Shown: one piece after another, positions 46,268 through 57,960 of the stretch
Position numbering within the stretch: the first letter of the stretch is position 1
Layout of the letters: every line of letters starts with the position of its first letter
Assembly: GCA_018398765.1 (NCBI GenBank)
Contig: JAHBMJ010000288.1
Location: forward strand, 53,972 to 117,971
DNA length: 64,000 nucleotides
Reading direction: 5' to 3'
Source of the DNA: Chromera velia
Lineage: Eukaryota; Sar; Chromeraceae
The notes under the pieces: generated by a model
What the model saw: only the letters and a program-made list of their open reading frames with translations
Databases searched by the model: none
Told to the model about the DNA's origin: nothing
Translations under genes and position numbers: made by a program

Positions 46268-46903
46268 CTGCTTGATTTCTTGCTTCGAGCCTTGCAAGCT
46301 TCCCACGGAAGGAAGATGAGATCCAGGTGATCTGAAGATGCGCCCATGCAGTCATGATCTTGATTGAGGCTGCGTCCAAAGGCTTTGGGGGGATTTCTTT
46401 GGCGTAGGATTGGGGGCAGCAACGTCAAGAAATGGAATGCAAGGGTGCACGTCCACGTGGAAAAGATGGGCAGTTAAGTTAAAAAAATAAGAATGAGAAT
46501 AAAAAAACATAAAACTTAAAAACCCTTTTAAGTAAAAAGTTGTGGATCATCTAATACATTTTAAAAACCATTTTCTTGCTTTAGTTCCCACATCGATATA
46601 TATAGTCACCGGCTTTAACCTCATACATCATCATCATCATCATCATTATAGTTAAAGTTTAGACATTTAAAATAGATACTCTAGCAGATATGAAGTGTTT
46701 CTATAAGTGTGTTTCGGTTTGTGAGTCGCTAAGTGAGTCGTCATTAAAACAACTAAAATACTATAATTGCAAATTTCTTATAAATTTATTATTATAAAAA
46801 AATCCTTTTATAGAAAAACAATTGTTCAAATGTAGGATGAAAAGCATACATTTCATTATATAATTTTACGTTATTGGCACTCATTGCTATAGAGCGACTA
46901 GCA

Positions 46904-46950
<47 letters not shown>

Positions 46951-47286
46951 GGCGTTTAATCTTAGGCAAGTCATGTTGAATCAAAGAGAGCCTAGAGTGA
47001 AGTATCTATTTGATTTGATGAATCAATTGATTAATCAATCAATCAATCAATGAGTCGATACAAGTACTACTAGTACATGATGATAATTAGGATGAAGGGC
47101 AGCATTATAGACTTAGTCCCTAGCTTAATCCAATTAATATTCTATTGGGCTTTCGGAAAGCCGCTTTCTACACCAAACCCTTCTGAATTTTTCAAATTGT
47201 AACATAGCATACATAAAAATTTTGATTTGATTTAATGGAATTCTAGATGAAAATGTGAGTGATGTATGTCACGGTACATTACATTG
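46268..47286. other. AT-rich intergenic DNA, simple repeats
   Basis: No gene seen. It contains an ATC run at about 46625-46645, a TA run at about 46925-46950 and an ATCA run at about 47030-47053. The repeats resemble the LINE tail at the left edge, but no reverse transcriptase remnant is visible. Confidence 0.5.
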
Positions 47287-48510
47287 TCACCTTAGTTTCC
47301 TTCTTCTCCAAGTCTCCGCGACGTGCATTGCGGGAGTCAACCATTGCAGATTCCTCTCATCATTGTTTAAGGGGTTTCCATCTCTGTGGTCAACTTGGAG
47401 AGTCCTTTCATCGGCACCCTCTGCCAGAAGACGCTGCTTCTGTTCTTGGTGAAATACCTCAGCAACGGGTCGATGAACCAAGACATCTCTTCCTCGTGGA
47501 AATATATGATAATACCCATGATTCTGTGTTCCTAGTCCGATTCTCCCATTCAGAAATCTCACCCTTCCCCTGTTGGAGACTTCCACTGACGGGGGGGGGA
47601 ATCCAATCTCCATTGTAGCCCTGGGTATCTTGAGCGAAACAGAGAGACGGCCGTCAGACTTGGGTAAAAAATACACTCGCTTGAAGACTTCTCCTTCGAG
47701 GAGTCGCATTTTCTCGGTGTCCATGGAAAGCTTCCATCCCGTGACAACCAGCCCCGATGGATTTGAAAGAAAACGGGCTATGGACAGCAAGGCTGGATTG
47801 CACTTCAGAAAGCAGCAGCATGAAAATATACTGGAGAAAACCCGTTTCTCTCCCGTACTCTGGTTTTCCCCGTCCAGCCGCATTGCACTCGCCCGGGTTG
47901 GAGGCGGGCTGCATTGTGACGCAATGGTCTTTTGTGCATGCTCCTTTGGGGCCATCCACTGGAGATTTCCGACTGCATTGTTTTGCCTGTTGCCGTCTAT
48001 ATGATCTACATGGATTTTTTCGTGGGGAAATTGTTTTTCCTTCTCCCTTTTCTCCTCGGGAAGAAAAGTGAGCGCGGAAAGTCGATGGACGTACTGGTGT
48101 CCGTCGGATGAAAGTTTCACACGACGGTATCCAGTGTTTGCGAGAGTTCCCCACTTTACGCGGCCGTAAGTATCTTTCACCAGTCCTTCCGGAGAAATTT
48201 TCCATCCGCTCAACAGACCGCTTAACAAAGGAGGGATATCTACAAAACCACCTGCCATGTACTGCCGTGTGCTGGCAGAAGCGCCTGCCCGTCTGTTTTT
48301 GGAACTCTTTTCGGAAGTCGAAAACTGGCAGACACGGTGCCCAATTCTCCACTTCCGAAGACCCTGAAAAAGAGACCTTCCCTGAAGGACAATGGTGTTC
48401 TTCACGGTGCTCATAAATGGACACATTGATGCATAAGTAGACGGTGGACTGGAGAGAAACCTACTTTTTGTGTATGCCCCGACATAGATCGATATCCTCA
48501 CTTCACACAT
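47287..48510 (-). CDS. Protein with two tandem HNH endonuclease domains
   Basis: A 407-residue single-exon frame from ATG at 48510 to TAA at 47287. Two HNH_3-type units are visible. The first, about residues 115-195, has GYRRVKLSSDGHQYVHRLSA, then HVDHIDGNRQNN and GNLQWMAPKEHA. The second, about 305-400, has NRGRVRF, GYYHIFP, LVHRPVAEVFHQ, then VDHRDGNPLNN and RNLQWLTPAMHV. Both keep the catalytic D-H, N-N and N-L-x-W residues. The upstream half of each unit fits the NUMOD-type DNA-contact region of homing endonucleases. Expected activity is DNA nicking or cutting. The first 60-90 residues have no recognised domain. A run of nine C within the coding strand (near 47592-47600) is a possible slippage site. 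Whether it is a domesticated or still mobile homing endonuclease is unknown. Confidence 0.85.
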   Translation of the reverse strand: MCEVRISIYVGAYTKSRFLSSPPSTYASMCPFMSTVKNTIVLQGRSLFQGLRKWRIGHRVCQFSTSEKSSKNRRAGASASTRQYMAGGFVDIPPLLSGLLSGWKISPEGLVKDTYGRVKWGTLANTGYRRVKLSSDGHQYVHRLSALTFLPEEKREKEKQFPHEKIHVDHIDGNRQNNAVGNLQWMAPKEHAQKTIASQCSPPPTRASAMRLDGENQSTGEKRVFSSIFSCCCFLKCNPALLSIARFLSNPSGLVVTGWKLSMDTEKMRLLEGEVFKRVYFLPKSDGRLSVSLKIPRATMEIGFPPPSVEVSNRGRVRFLNGRIGLGTQNHGYYHIFPRGRDVLVHRPVAEVFHQEQKQRLLAEGADERTLQVDHRDGNPLNNDERNLQWLTPAMHVAETWRRRKLR

Positions 48511-48656
48511 CTCGATTCAATGAACTTGAATGGAGTCAAAGAATCTTATACACTTGCATGTGTTACTACTATCGACACATGATACGTACACCTAGGCATG
48601 CATGTGCATGCATTCTCAGCGGCCCCATAATGCCCCATGCATGCAGTGCGGCCAAG

Positions 48657-48684
48657 GCGGAGCGGCGGCGGCGGCGGCGGCGCC
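48657..48684. repeat. CGG trinucleotide run
   Basis: A short GGC/CGG run about 150 bases upstream of the HNH gene's start codon, next to a TGCATGCA site near 48635-48645. It may lie in that gene's promoter or 5' untranslated region. Confidence 0.8.
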
Positions 48685-49465
48685 GAGAACCTGTAGGCGG
48701 GCACGCGGTCACAGGTGTCAGAAGGAGCCTTCAAGGAACCACCCGTCCCAGATCCGATTGCTGCAAGCGCAGCTATGCGATGCAGAACCGATTAAAATTG
48801 CTGTGCTTGATCGAAACTAACTACATGGCTACAAACCTGGAACAACTTGAAGGTTGCTGGTTCAACCTAGAGTTAGAGCTAGAAGAAGCTAGAAGGATTA
48901 TAAAAGATTCAGTTTAGTCTTTCACACAACATGTACTGACTTTTCCTTATTGATCTTTAGGCTGCTCTGATCTCTGCTTATCTCTGTTAATTTAAAAATG
49001 TAACGGGTCCTGCTTTTTAGACTCGGTTTTTCTTAAACTATAGGGTTTTATGGTATTTGTATGCAGCACGCTATTGCACACTAATATTTCAGCGTTTAGA
49101 CTTGAACTATTAGCATAAGCCTTTTAAGCTTTAGCAACCTTTTAATTAGGTTGCTACTAGTTGCTACCACTTATCGATATCAGGCAAAATGAACTAAGAT
49201 ATCATTGAAAGTGAACAAAACTGATGTCAAGAAAAGTTTAAAAGTGTATTCAATATACTCGTTCACTCAATACAACTAAACTGCTATATTACAAAACAAT
49301 GCAAGTAATGAAAAATAGTTTGAAATAGTAACTTTAATATGTTTTAAACGTGTTTTTAATATGTGTCTAATTTCTTGCAGTTGGATAGTCAGTTGCCGAG
49401 TCAGAGTCTATTATTTAACAATTAATCAACCTTCAAAAAATAGTACCTTCCAGTATGAGACGCTC

Positions 49466-49530
49466 TTCCTTCCTTCCTTCCTTCCTTCCTTCTTTCCTTC
49501 CCTTCCTTCCTTCCTTCCTTCCTTCCTCCC
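49466..49530. repeat. TTCC microsatellite
   Basis: A run of CCTT units with a few substitutions in gene-free DNA. Confidence 0.9.
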
Positions 49531-49672
49531 TTCCACCTGCATGAGTCGACCCGCGCCGGGAAGCTTAGGGGCAAAAAAGCTTTCTCGATCGATCAAATTC
49601 AGGGAGCAACCGAGAAAGACTTTGTTTCGATCATCCAACAGGGACGCTGTCGGACTAGCCTGTAAGAAGACG

Positions 49673-49681
<9 letters not shown>

Positions 49682-49729
<48 letters not shown>

Positions 49730-49755
49730 TAGACAGACAGACAGACAGACAGACA
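49682..49755. repeat. GATA, GA and GACA compound microsatellite
   Basis: GATA units pass into a GA run and then GACA units. The three motifs are one substitution apart, suggesting stepwise expansion from one seed. Confidence 0.9.
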
Positions 49756-52587
49756 CAAGATGAAGAGACTTGACCGTGGGAGATTCATTCCTTCTACTTG
49801 CTCTTCTCTGTGTGGATGGACTTCCAGGAATCAGTAATCAATCGCACGCTTAAGAAAGAATTGATTGAGTTGTTTGTCCTTAATCGCATGAGACCATCCA
49901 TCGACCTGCGTTCGTCCTCTGAGAGGGGGCTGGAGAGCGAACGAACAAGCAACTAATGGGCCAGGCCGAGGGAGGAAATTGCCACCTAAATTCAGGCCGA
50001 TCGCTGTGTCTCCATCTAAGGGGGGAATCGTTTTTTTCCGTGGAAAACCTCCCTTGCTGTGCGTGGCTGCCTTCTTTCAGACCTGTTCTTGTGATATATG
50101 ATGCCGTTGACATCTGCTGAGCGCACATGGGTGCGACTCTGCAGACAGACCTGGAGGGGGTGGGCTCTCCGGTCCGAGAGGGGCGGTTCGTCTGCGATTG
50201 TGAGACGCAAAATGACTTTTAGCGGCCGTTCCATCTGAAATGGGCACAGCAATCATCCACTGGCCAGCCATACGATGACGAAGTCAGGAAACAACATGCG
50301 CATATGTCGTCGTGTGCATGGGGAGGGACAGGGCGGGGGCAGGAAGACATGGATAACAAAAAAACGACAGAGGCAGACATGCAGTCGGAACGAACAACAT
50401 GGGTGCACGCACACACGCCGAAACCACATTTCCCTGACACCAACGCTCAATCCACACACACGTACCCTTGAAGAGGAACAGAGGGATCGATGCAGATCAA
50501 ACGCTCTTTGCACTGCTTGACATTCGGTCAATCTCTTGTGGCATCCAAACAGAATGTCATCTCTTGAGGGAATGAAGACCCCTTTTCCTATGGTTTCGTT
50601 TCTCTTCGTTTGTTTTTTCTGCGAGGCTCAACCCCAAAAGGACAGCCGTGGTCCTGACTTTTTTTGAGGAGATATGGTTGTGGCTTGGTTGGCGTACGTC
50701 TTTGTGATCCATCTGATGAGACTCATCATGCTCTCTCTTTTCCTTCGGTGGCGCATCTTGCCTGGTGACTGACAGCAAAAGGTGAGGAGACGCGAACTGG
50801 TCAGGACTCATACAGAAGAACCGGAACGGGAAAAAACAAAAAGCTGCACGAATTTTGAAAGAACGAAGGATGAAAACACCTGTCACAACTTTTTTTTTTG
50901 CCTCCCCTCATGTTCTCGCATACGCTCCTCTGATGTTTCTTTTTTAGCTTCCTGCAGCGGCTCTTAAGGGCACGGTGTGTGAACCCTGGAGTCCCTTCGG
51001 CCATCCATTCGCACCGACTAAATGGCACTGCAAGTTCGGGAAGCTCATTTTTCCTTAATTTGCAGTCGGATGATATTGTGTGGACGCGTTTTGGGTCATG
51101 TCGATCTGGAAACGTCCCTTTCCTTTTCCTCTCTATGAATGCTCTGTTTCGCTTCTGTTCTTCGCTGTCCGCATGCTCTTTGGGTCGGAAGAGAGCAGCG
51201 CATAGCTCTCGTGGAAGCTGACACGATGGCAACACAGAGGACCAGACGCACAATCCCTCACAGACATATTGACTGCAGTTGACACACGTTGAAGATCAAA
51301 TCAGGCTGACCGTCCGTCGAGATGAAAACAAAACTGCATGTGTTCTCGCTTGCTTCTTTTCTTGCGTGCTTACGAATTGCGACTGCCTAGCAGCCCTGAC
51401 TACCGAAGTAGCGAGAGAGGGCCCCTCCAACCCCCCCCCGGTCTTATGGAATCATCAGGAGTCCGAAAGCGAACACTGCGGACAGCGCGCGCATCGTAAG
51501 CTGTCTGTAATCATCAGTTCAGTGAGAGTGATCGTGAACCTTCCTCGCTTAGGCTCTCCAGCGCACCAGGTCCTGACGCCGTGCTTCTTTCTTTCTGCAC
51601 AACATTAGCGCTTCTTGCCTCACAGAGAAAAGCTCACACCTTCCTCAGCTTCCCTCTCTCTCAATTTTCAACGACAGACTTGGACAGACCGAAGAGAAGA
51701 CAGCATGCCATCCAAATACAACAAAGGATTTCACGGAATCTAAATCGCTCTCTATCCTTCTCTGCTCTGTTACGGTAAGGGAAGCTCTGAGAGTGCGAAA
51801 GGAAGGCTTAGTGTGCGAAAAGGCGGCTCGGCCAACCGAAAGATGCATTCGAGTTTCTGAAGAACCTCCACACACAAATTTGTTCAGATGTCTTTTTGTC
51901 TCGCCCCCCTTATTTCCCCACGTTTTCGTGTGGTATTGAATACTGCGAGATGCTTAAAAAAAAACGAAATGAAACAACACGGATGGTAAGATAAAAGGAG
52001 GCAGCAGTATCTGCCTGTGTCATCACGCAGAGAAAAGGGTCCATGCACCAGAATCCGCGAAAGTGCTGCGCAAGCAAGATGGAGCGTCCACCGGACAGCT
52101 TCTGCCTGAGGGGTCCTCAGTCGGTCACTGCTGCCGGTTTTCATTACCCTCCATGCACAGCCAGCGCAGAAGAAAAGAAAAGCAAGAAGGAATTCTCGCG
52201 AACTCTTTCGATTCATCCAACTTTTGTTTGCATGAAGAAGAAAGAAAGATTTGATTCTCGTCTGTCTCAGGCTAAAACTTCTTTGTCTCCTTCCTTTCCC
52301 CCCCCCTTTCCTGTTGCTTGATCCTGCTCCAAGTCATTTGTCGTTTTTTTAGCCACTTGTCCCGCGCGGAAAACTTTCTGCTTGAAGGATTGCTCTGCAG
52401 TCCTTCATTCTGCTTCCCACTTACGGGCAGCGCCCCCTCATGTTCTTTTTCAGAGCACTTCCTTCCGGCGCTTCCGCATCTTTCCTTAATTCCAGCAGAG
52501 CCAGCCTTGTTCAGTTCTTCCACTAGAGGCACTCAAGGAAAGAGAGATTGCGGGAATGCATCGGTGCAGGCAGGCTCGTGCATGAGT

Positions 52588-52856
52588 GAAGGACAGAAAA
52601 AGCGACGTGCCTCTGCCTCTTCAATCGCACAAAACGCAAAAAGTCGTCCCTTCTAGAGACTCCCTCCCGGTAAAGTTTAGCCCCTGAATTCTGCTCCCCG
52701 TTCCCGTCCGAAAACGCTTTTTCTTAATTTGCAAGTCAGAAGAGCGGTCAACCAAACAGAATAAAAAGCCCAACCATCCCAGAACATCACTGCGTGATCG
52801 AACATGCACACCGACACACAACCAAATGACATCGCAGGCCGACAAAACGCTGTGAG
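52588..52856. repeat. Duplicated segment, copy 1
   Basis: This 269-base segment is about 85-90% identical by eye to 54032-54289, in the same orientation. Shared blocks include AAAAAGCGACGTGCCTCTGC, TTTGCAAGTCAGAAGAGCGG-like sequence and CGCAGGCCGACAAAACGCTG. A minus-strand frame ending CVLCD and a plus-strand frame starting MHTD are open in both copies. Length differences within the aligned minus frame include a 6-base step that keeps frame. Function unknown. Confidence 0.75.
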
Positions 52857-54031
52857 AGAGACACGCAGAAGCAAAGGAGGAAGAAAAGAAAACACGAAAC
52901 AGGACAGAGAACTAAGAATGCAACAACAACAACAACAACAAGAAGAAGAAGAAGAAGAAGATGAAGATGAAGATGAAGATGAAGAAGAAAAAGAAGAGCG
53001 CTTGGACATACATTCACTATTTGCCTCCTCAATCTTTATTCGTGAAACAACAGTCACGTACGTCGACAAACGAAACGAGCTGCCGTCGCGAACAGACGAG
53101 GCTCAAGATCGAAGGAGCGACTGGAATGCTGATGTACACCTGAACTTTTTTCGTGTCAAATTGAAGGAGTGGAGAGTGAAGGGTTTGGAGCCAAAACCAA
53201 GCATGCGGGCCAGAATGAATTACAGGATGAATAAAATTGACGATCGTGCAGGGACACTGCAGGAGGCGCGAAGCATCTGGTAGAGAGCCAGGCTGAGCAA
53301 CTCCTGGCTGCATGGCTGCCGCCTGTTCATACCTTCCGGCCTCCTTCTGCTGCTGCACCCTCTGCACCCCTTCCCCTGCAGGCGGGGTGCACCCCCAAGT
53401 GAGGAAATCGCAAAACCCCGTGGAGATTCGATCATGCGCAATGTTGTTTTGTCCTCCTCTCTGTATTTTCTTACACATGTGCACGCATACTGTGTAGAGA
53501 GGTGGACAGAATGACTACCGTCTCATGTTGAAGAAAAGGCTTGCGTGTACGCGTGTACACGCCATAGAACCACAGTTGCATGACAGGGGTGCACAATACG
53601 CAAACACAAACATCGATCAAACGTGGCACGAATGGAAGTTGATCAAAAGTGTCGTTCACGCACGTGCACTCATTGTCTCTGCGCAATTAACCAACCAGAG
53701 CGCAGAATCAATTAAATCTTCAAACAACCAAAGCACCCAACGCCCCCACCCTCAAAGAGCTCTAGTCTCTTTCCCGTCTGAGAATCACAACCGCGTGCCC
53801 CCCCTTCCTCACTCCACCCTCTTACAAGACTGCGCTTCCTCCTTCGTTTTTCTCTCCTCTCTACCTGCATGCAACACGAGCGCCTGGGTCTCAGGCAGCA
53901 GCGCTCTTTCTTGTCTTGTCTTGTTTTGTCTTGTCTTGTCTTGGCGTGGGCACATCACCGAGACCCTCTCAGCGATCGCATAACGTTCGTCTGTCTGTCT
54001 TCCAGCCGACCGATGAATGAATGATCTATGC
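52857..54031. other. Spacer between duplicated segments
   Basis: About 1.2 kb with the repeat at 52921-52992, a TCTTG pentanucleotide run at about 53911-53942, and no gene I can support. Confidence 0.45.
52921..52992. repeat. CAA, GAA and GATGAA repeat
   Basis: A compound trinucleotide/hexanucleotide run. It would encode polyglutamine and polyacidic residues in one plus-strand frame, but no gene is supported there. Confidence 0.9.
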
Positions 54032-54289
54032 GAAGGACAGAAAAAGCGACGTGCCTCTGCCTTTTCAATCGCACAAAACGCCAAAAGTCGTCCCGTCTAC
54101 AGACTCCCTCCCGGAAAACCCCTTAATTCTGCCCCCCGTTCTCGTCCGGAAACCCCTTTTCTTCATTTGCAAGTCAGAAGAGCGGTCAAGTAAGCAGACA
54201 AAAGAGCCTAACCATCCCAGAACAACACTGCGTGAACATGCACACCGACGCACAACCAAATGGCATCGCAGGCCGACAAAACGCTGTCA
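54032..54289. repeat. Duplicated segment, copy 2
   Basis: Second copy of the segment at 52588-52856, about 1.45 kb downstream in direct orientation. Sequence similarity stops abruptly on both sides. No terminal repeats or target duplications were found, so a segmental duplication is more likely than transposition. Confidence 0.75.
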
Positions 54290-55119
54290 GAGTCGACCGA
54301 AGAAAGAGGGCCAGGAGGGGAGAGGGAGAAGAAGAAGAAGACGAAGAAAGGAACTTCAAGGAAGCAAAAAGGAGTCAGATCGACGAATGGGAAGAACAAA
54401 TACGCAATTGCCCCTTGTTCTCCTTTGCCACCCGTCTGCCTGCCTCTTTTTCAATGGAGAGACATACAATGCCGACGCGATGTTGCAAGAATGGAAACAT
54501 CAAACGCTAGATGAAGCATGCACTCACTGACCACCTCAGGTAGAGGCCGTGAAGTGTGAGCGTGGAAGACAGACCGAAGGCAACAAACGAATGACCAAAT
54601 TATCTATGCCAATCTGAAACAGCTGCTCACTTAAAAGGAAGGGGGAGGAGAAGGAAGAAGAATCATCCCTCCTGGCTCTAGCTCCACTTCTTCCCATGCA
54701 CCTTTCCATGTTTCAATCGGATGCGCGACTGGTTCCTGCACAAATATTTGCACACATGGGCCCACGTGAGCAGCAAATGGGGGCATTATGGGGCGATGTT
54801 CATGGTATGCACGCACAACACGAACAAAGACACATAGATGCTTCGTGCGTGATATTAGGAATCAAGAAGACTTAGTCGACTAAGCAATGCAGCCACGCAG
54901 TTCGTCAAACAAAACACCCGATCGAGGCTGAACAGGTAAGCGAATGCCTCCATCATTCAATCAAGGATCACATGTTTCACGTTCGCGGACGTACAACCAA
55001 AGTCTGAAGATTCGTTTTGACTGAATGTGCCTGCACCATCAGAGAAGGGTGAGTGAAGGAAGGAGTGAGGGAGTGAGTGATTGACTGACTGACTGACCGT
55101 AAGACAAGAGTTTCTTCTT
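54290..55119. other. No gene seen
   Basis: Downstream flank of the minus-strand coiled-coil gene. GACT-like repeats lie at about 55077-55097, just after that gene's stop codon. Confidence 0.45.
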
Positions 55120-57016
55120 TCAGTGCGTGCACTGTCGGCCCGACTCGGAGTCTCCCCGATCAGCCTCCATACTTCCAACCTGAAGCTCCTCCTCAGCCTG
55201 AGAGAGAGACGGAATCTGAGCCTCTCTGGAGACACAGGTCGTCACCAGCCCCCCCAAATTCCTCCACGTCTCTGCCCACCAGTCCGAAATCTGACGGCCA
55301 CACTCCTCCAAGGAGGTACTCCATGACGATGCACTCGGACTGGCCCTCACAGGTTCTGTGTGTGGGTCTGCCTGGGCGTCTCCCCCGTCTCTCTCGACTC
55401 TGTTGCACTCAATCAAAACATTCGGGTCTTCTGACTGAGTCTCTACCCTCATGCCGTCGGGGCCTGTCTGAGTACCTCGGGATCTCACACACACGCACGG
55501 ACCTGGGACTGGGCTTGGACGTGTGCTCGCACTCAACTCAAAAGTTGTCGGTGGAGCCTCAGGGCTGTTGGTTGCACCGGCGTGGGGGGCGACAACAGCC
55601 GCGTCCTTCGTGTCGTGCTCTGTGGCTGTGCTGCATGATTTCTGCTGTACACTCTGAGAAGGAACGGAGGGGCCCTCGGGCAAGTTGGCCTGATGATCTT
55701 CTTCCAAGTCGACGCTCTCAGAAGGGGTGTCTGAGTCGTCCTCAGGGTCTTCGAGGGATCCCTCAGGGCACACTTCAGCTTTGCACTCTGAGGATGCATC
55801 TCTGTCGGCAACCACTTGGCTCTCAGATACCTGCACAGATCGTTGAGTCATGCATGCAGACAAAGAGTGTCTGCACAGATCGAGTCGTGCACGCAGACAA
55901 AGAGAGCTAGTCACAATGAGTTGAAAGGAACAATTACGAGGACAAACTGATTAAATGAGTGACAGACATCTTGAATACAGATACGAAGCACATCATCACG
56001 ATGCATCTGCATGCACCGTCGTACAACAGCGTCGGTCCTGCATTTGCTTAAGTTGCGGGGAGCCCCTTTTCCACGCACCTGGGGCTTTCCAGTGTCCAGA
56101 GAGGAAGTTTCCAGGGACTCTTCAGAACATAATCCAGATTCGCTGTCTGAGCACTCCGGCCGTTCACCAGGTTGTTCGAGAACTTCGTGTGCGTCGGGGA
56201 GGATTCGCAGAGGGAGAGAAGCGCTGGGCAATGCCTCAGCGGTTGACAGACGTCGCATGGCATCCGCGTCGAGGGGGTATGAGACCTGTAGATACATGCA
56301 GACAGGGGGAGGAGAGGAAGAGATGAACTGGTGTTTGGTCGAGCAGAAATGCACATGCATGAAGACTGTTTCATTGTGTGATGCGTCGCTCTCAGGGTTG
56401 CACTCAATGATACAGAAGCGGCGAGCTTATCAGAGCTGTGATGACGAAGCCGAAAGTTTTGGATGGCGACCGAGGGCGGATGCAAACTTTGTATGAATGG
56501 AAGAGCGCAATTTGACTGACCTTTGCGTTGATATTGTTGTTCAACAAATTCTTCAAATCTTCATTCTCCATCCTCAGTGCCTGAATTTCGTTTGCCTGTC
56601 GACTGCTCTTCTCCTTCTCTCTCTTCAATTCTTCCTGAAGCGCGTCCAATTTCTCCATCAGTTCGAACTGCTCAAACTCTCTTTCCTCGGCCTCCCTCTC
56701 GTGTTTCCACTTGAGTTCTTCCATCCTCCGGCACTGTCTCGCCTCCTCCCTTAATTTCTCCACCACCACTTCTTCTGCATCCCGCACCTGCTCCCGCAGC
56801 TCTTCACATCGCTCGCAGGGCACGGGGTCTTCCGGGGCGCCGGGTGGGGGTGACCACCGCCTCCAAGTCCTCAATGACCTCCTCCAGTGGCAGCACTCTC
56901 TGGCTCTTGAAGCCCTTCCCCTCCCAGAAATGCCCTTCCTCCTCTCCGATCCATTCCTCCACCTCATGGACGGACGAGACGGGGTTGTCCCCCGCAAAAG
57001 AGACAGATGGCTGCAT
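55120..57016 (-). CDS. Coiled-coil protein with acidic Ser/Pro-rich tail
   Basis: Minus-strand exons 56521-57016, 56079-56285 and 55120-55830, phase 0 at both junctions, total about 470 residues. Exon 1 starts MQPSVSFAGDNPVSSVHEVE and then forms a long coiled coil (CERCEELREQVRDAEEVVVE; LMEKLDALQEELKREKEKSS; EIQALRMENEDLKNLLNNN). Near 56845-56865 the frame changes by one base between LEAVVTP and APEDPVPCERC, close to a G-run on the plus strand. This is an assembly indel, a true frameshift or an unusual micro-intron. Exons 2 and 3 encode a disordered region rich in Ser, Glu, Asp and Pro, with WSTSLEECGRQISDWWAETW near the end. No known domain. Probably a structural or scaffold protein. Confidence 0.65.
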
Positions 57017-57960
57017 CTTTCTTCAACCAATTCGAGCTTTCCAACAACGTCAAAGCAAAGAAGAACAACCGGTGCGACTGGGGGTCTGCACAACAATATG
57101 ACAGCATTGAAGTGTCCAGCTACTGCTCCTTTGACTGCCCCTTCTCATGACAACATGCGGCCGGTAGCTGCTAGGTGTGAACATGCATGCATGCGCCAAA
57201 AAAGAAAGAAAAAACCGATTATTTTTTGCAGGCATGCGTGCATGCACGTGTAGAACGTGTAGAATCGGCTTTGCGCATGCGTGCGTCACCACGCTGCGGT
57301 CCACGCAGCTACAGAGTCAGCCAAAGGAAGTACCGAATCTGACAGAGCCTTTCCCTAGCTGTACAAGGTCCAAGCTGATTCAGCCTGTCTTGCATATGCA
57401 TTCGTTGTCGTACGTCGTTTGGTCGGTTTTCTTCTAATATTTATGTGCGCGTCTCACGTTGTGCGATCTCTGCATCCAAAACTCTGAGAAGAATATATAC
57501 AGAATGCAGACTGTGGTGTCTCCTTCCTCGTCTCCTTTTGCTGAGGAGAGGAACGTCAAAGAAGATGACCACCTTCCACGCCTCGAGCCAGGAGCAGCCA
57601 CTGGAGTCAGCAGCCTTTTCGGAAATCTGACTTAGGTTCCGACTGAACACGCCTGGGGTAGCGTTGCGAAACTGTCTGTCTCTCGAGTCTGACTCTTTTG
57701 GCATTGCATGCCGCGCTTGTTCCCGTCTCCATCAAAGATCGAGGGGCTGCAGCTTCCGCGTCCATGCATCAGACCACTCTCTACCATCCAGGCACATTCA
57801 CCTCCTCCTTTCCTTTCTTGCGGATTCAACAGACCGTCTCACTTTCGGTGCATCCTCGACTCTGCCCTCTGCATGCTCTGTCTCTCTTCCGTCTCCTTTA
57901 GCTGCATGAGACGGGGGAAGGGAGGAAAGGGGAGAAGCGGTGCGTGAAAAGTCTGACCTT
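57017..57960. other. Intergenic, no gene seen
   Basis: Upstream region of the minus-strand coiled-coil gene. TGCATGCA sites lie near 57183 and 57234. Frames here are short and unsupported. Confidence 0.45.

Larger units (their letters stand above)
48511..52587. other. No confident gene; repeats and AT-rich patch
   Basis: About 4 kb in which I find no domain or spliced frame I trust. 48940-49440 is AT-rich. The remainder has base composition like the introns and untranslated sequence of neighbouring genes. The minus frame at 50801-51253 and others of about 100 residues show no features. Confidence 0.45.

Noticed and set aside
48850-48862. GGTTCAACC resembling a tRNA B box
   Set aside because: No matching A box or cloverleaf could be built around it.
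50801-51253. 150-residue minus-strand frame
   Set aside because: No domain, no homologous neighbour and no splice partners; retained only as unannotated sequence.
53525-54530. Plus-strand frames of 150-170 residues
   Set aside because: Low-complexity Arg/Lys/Glu content, no splice support, overlap with the duplicated segment.
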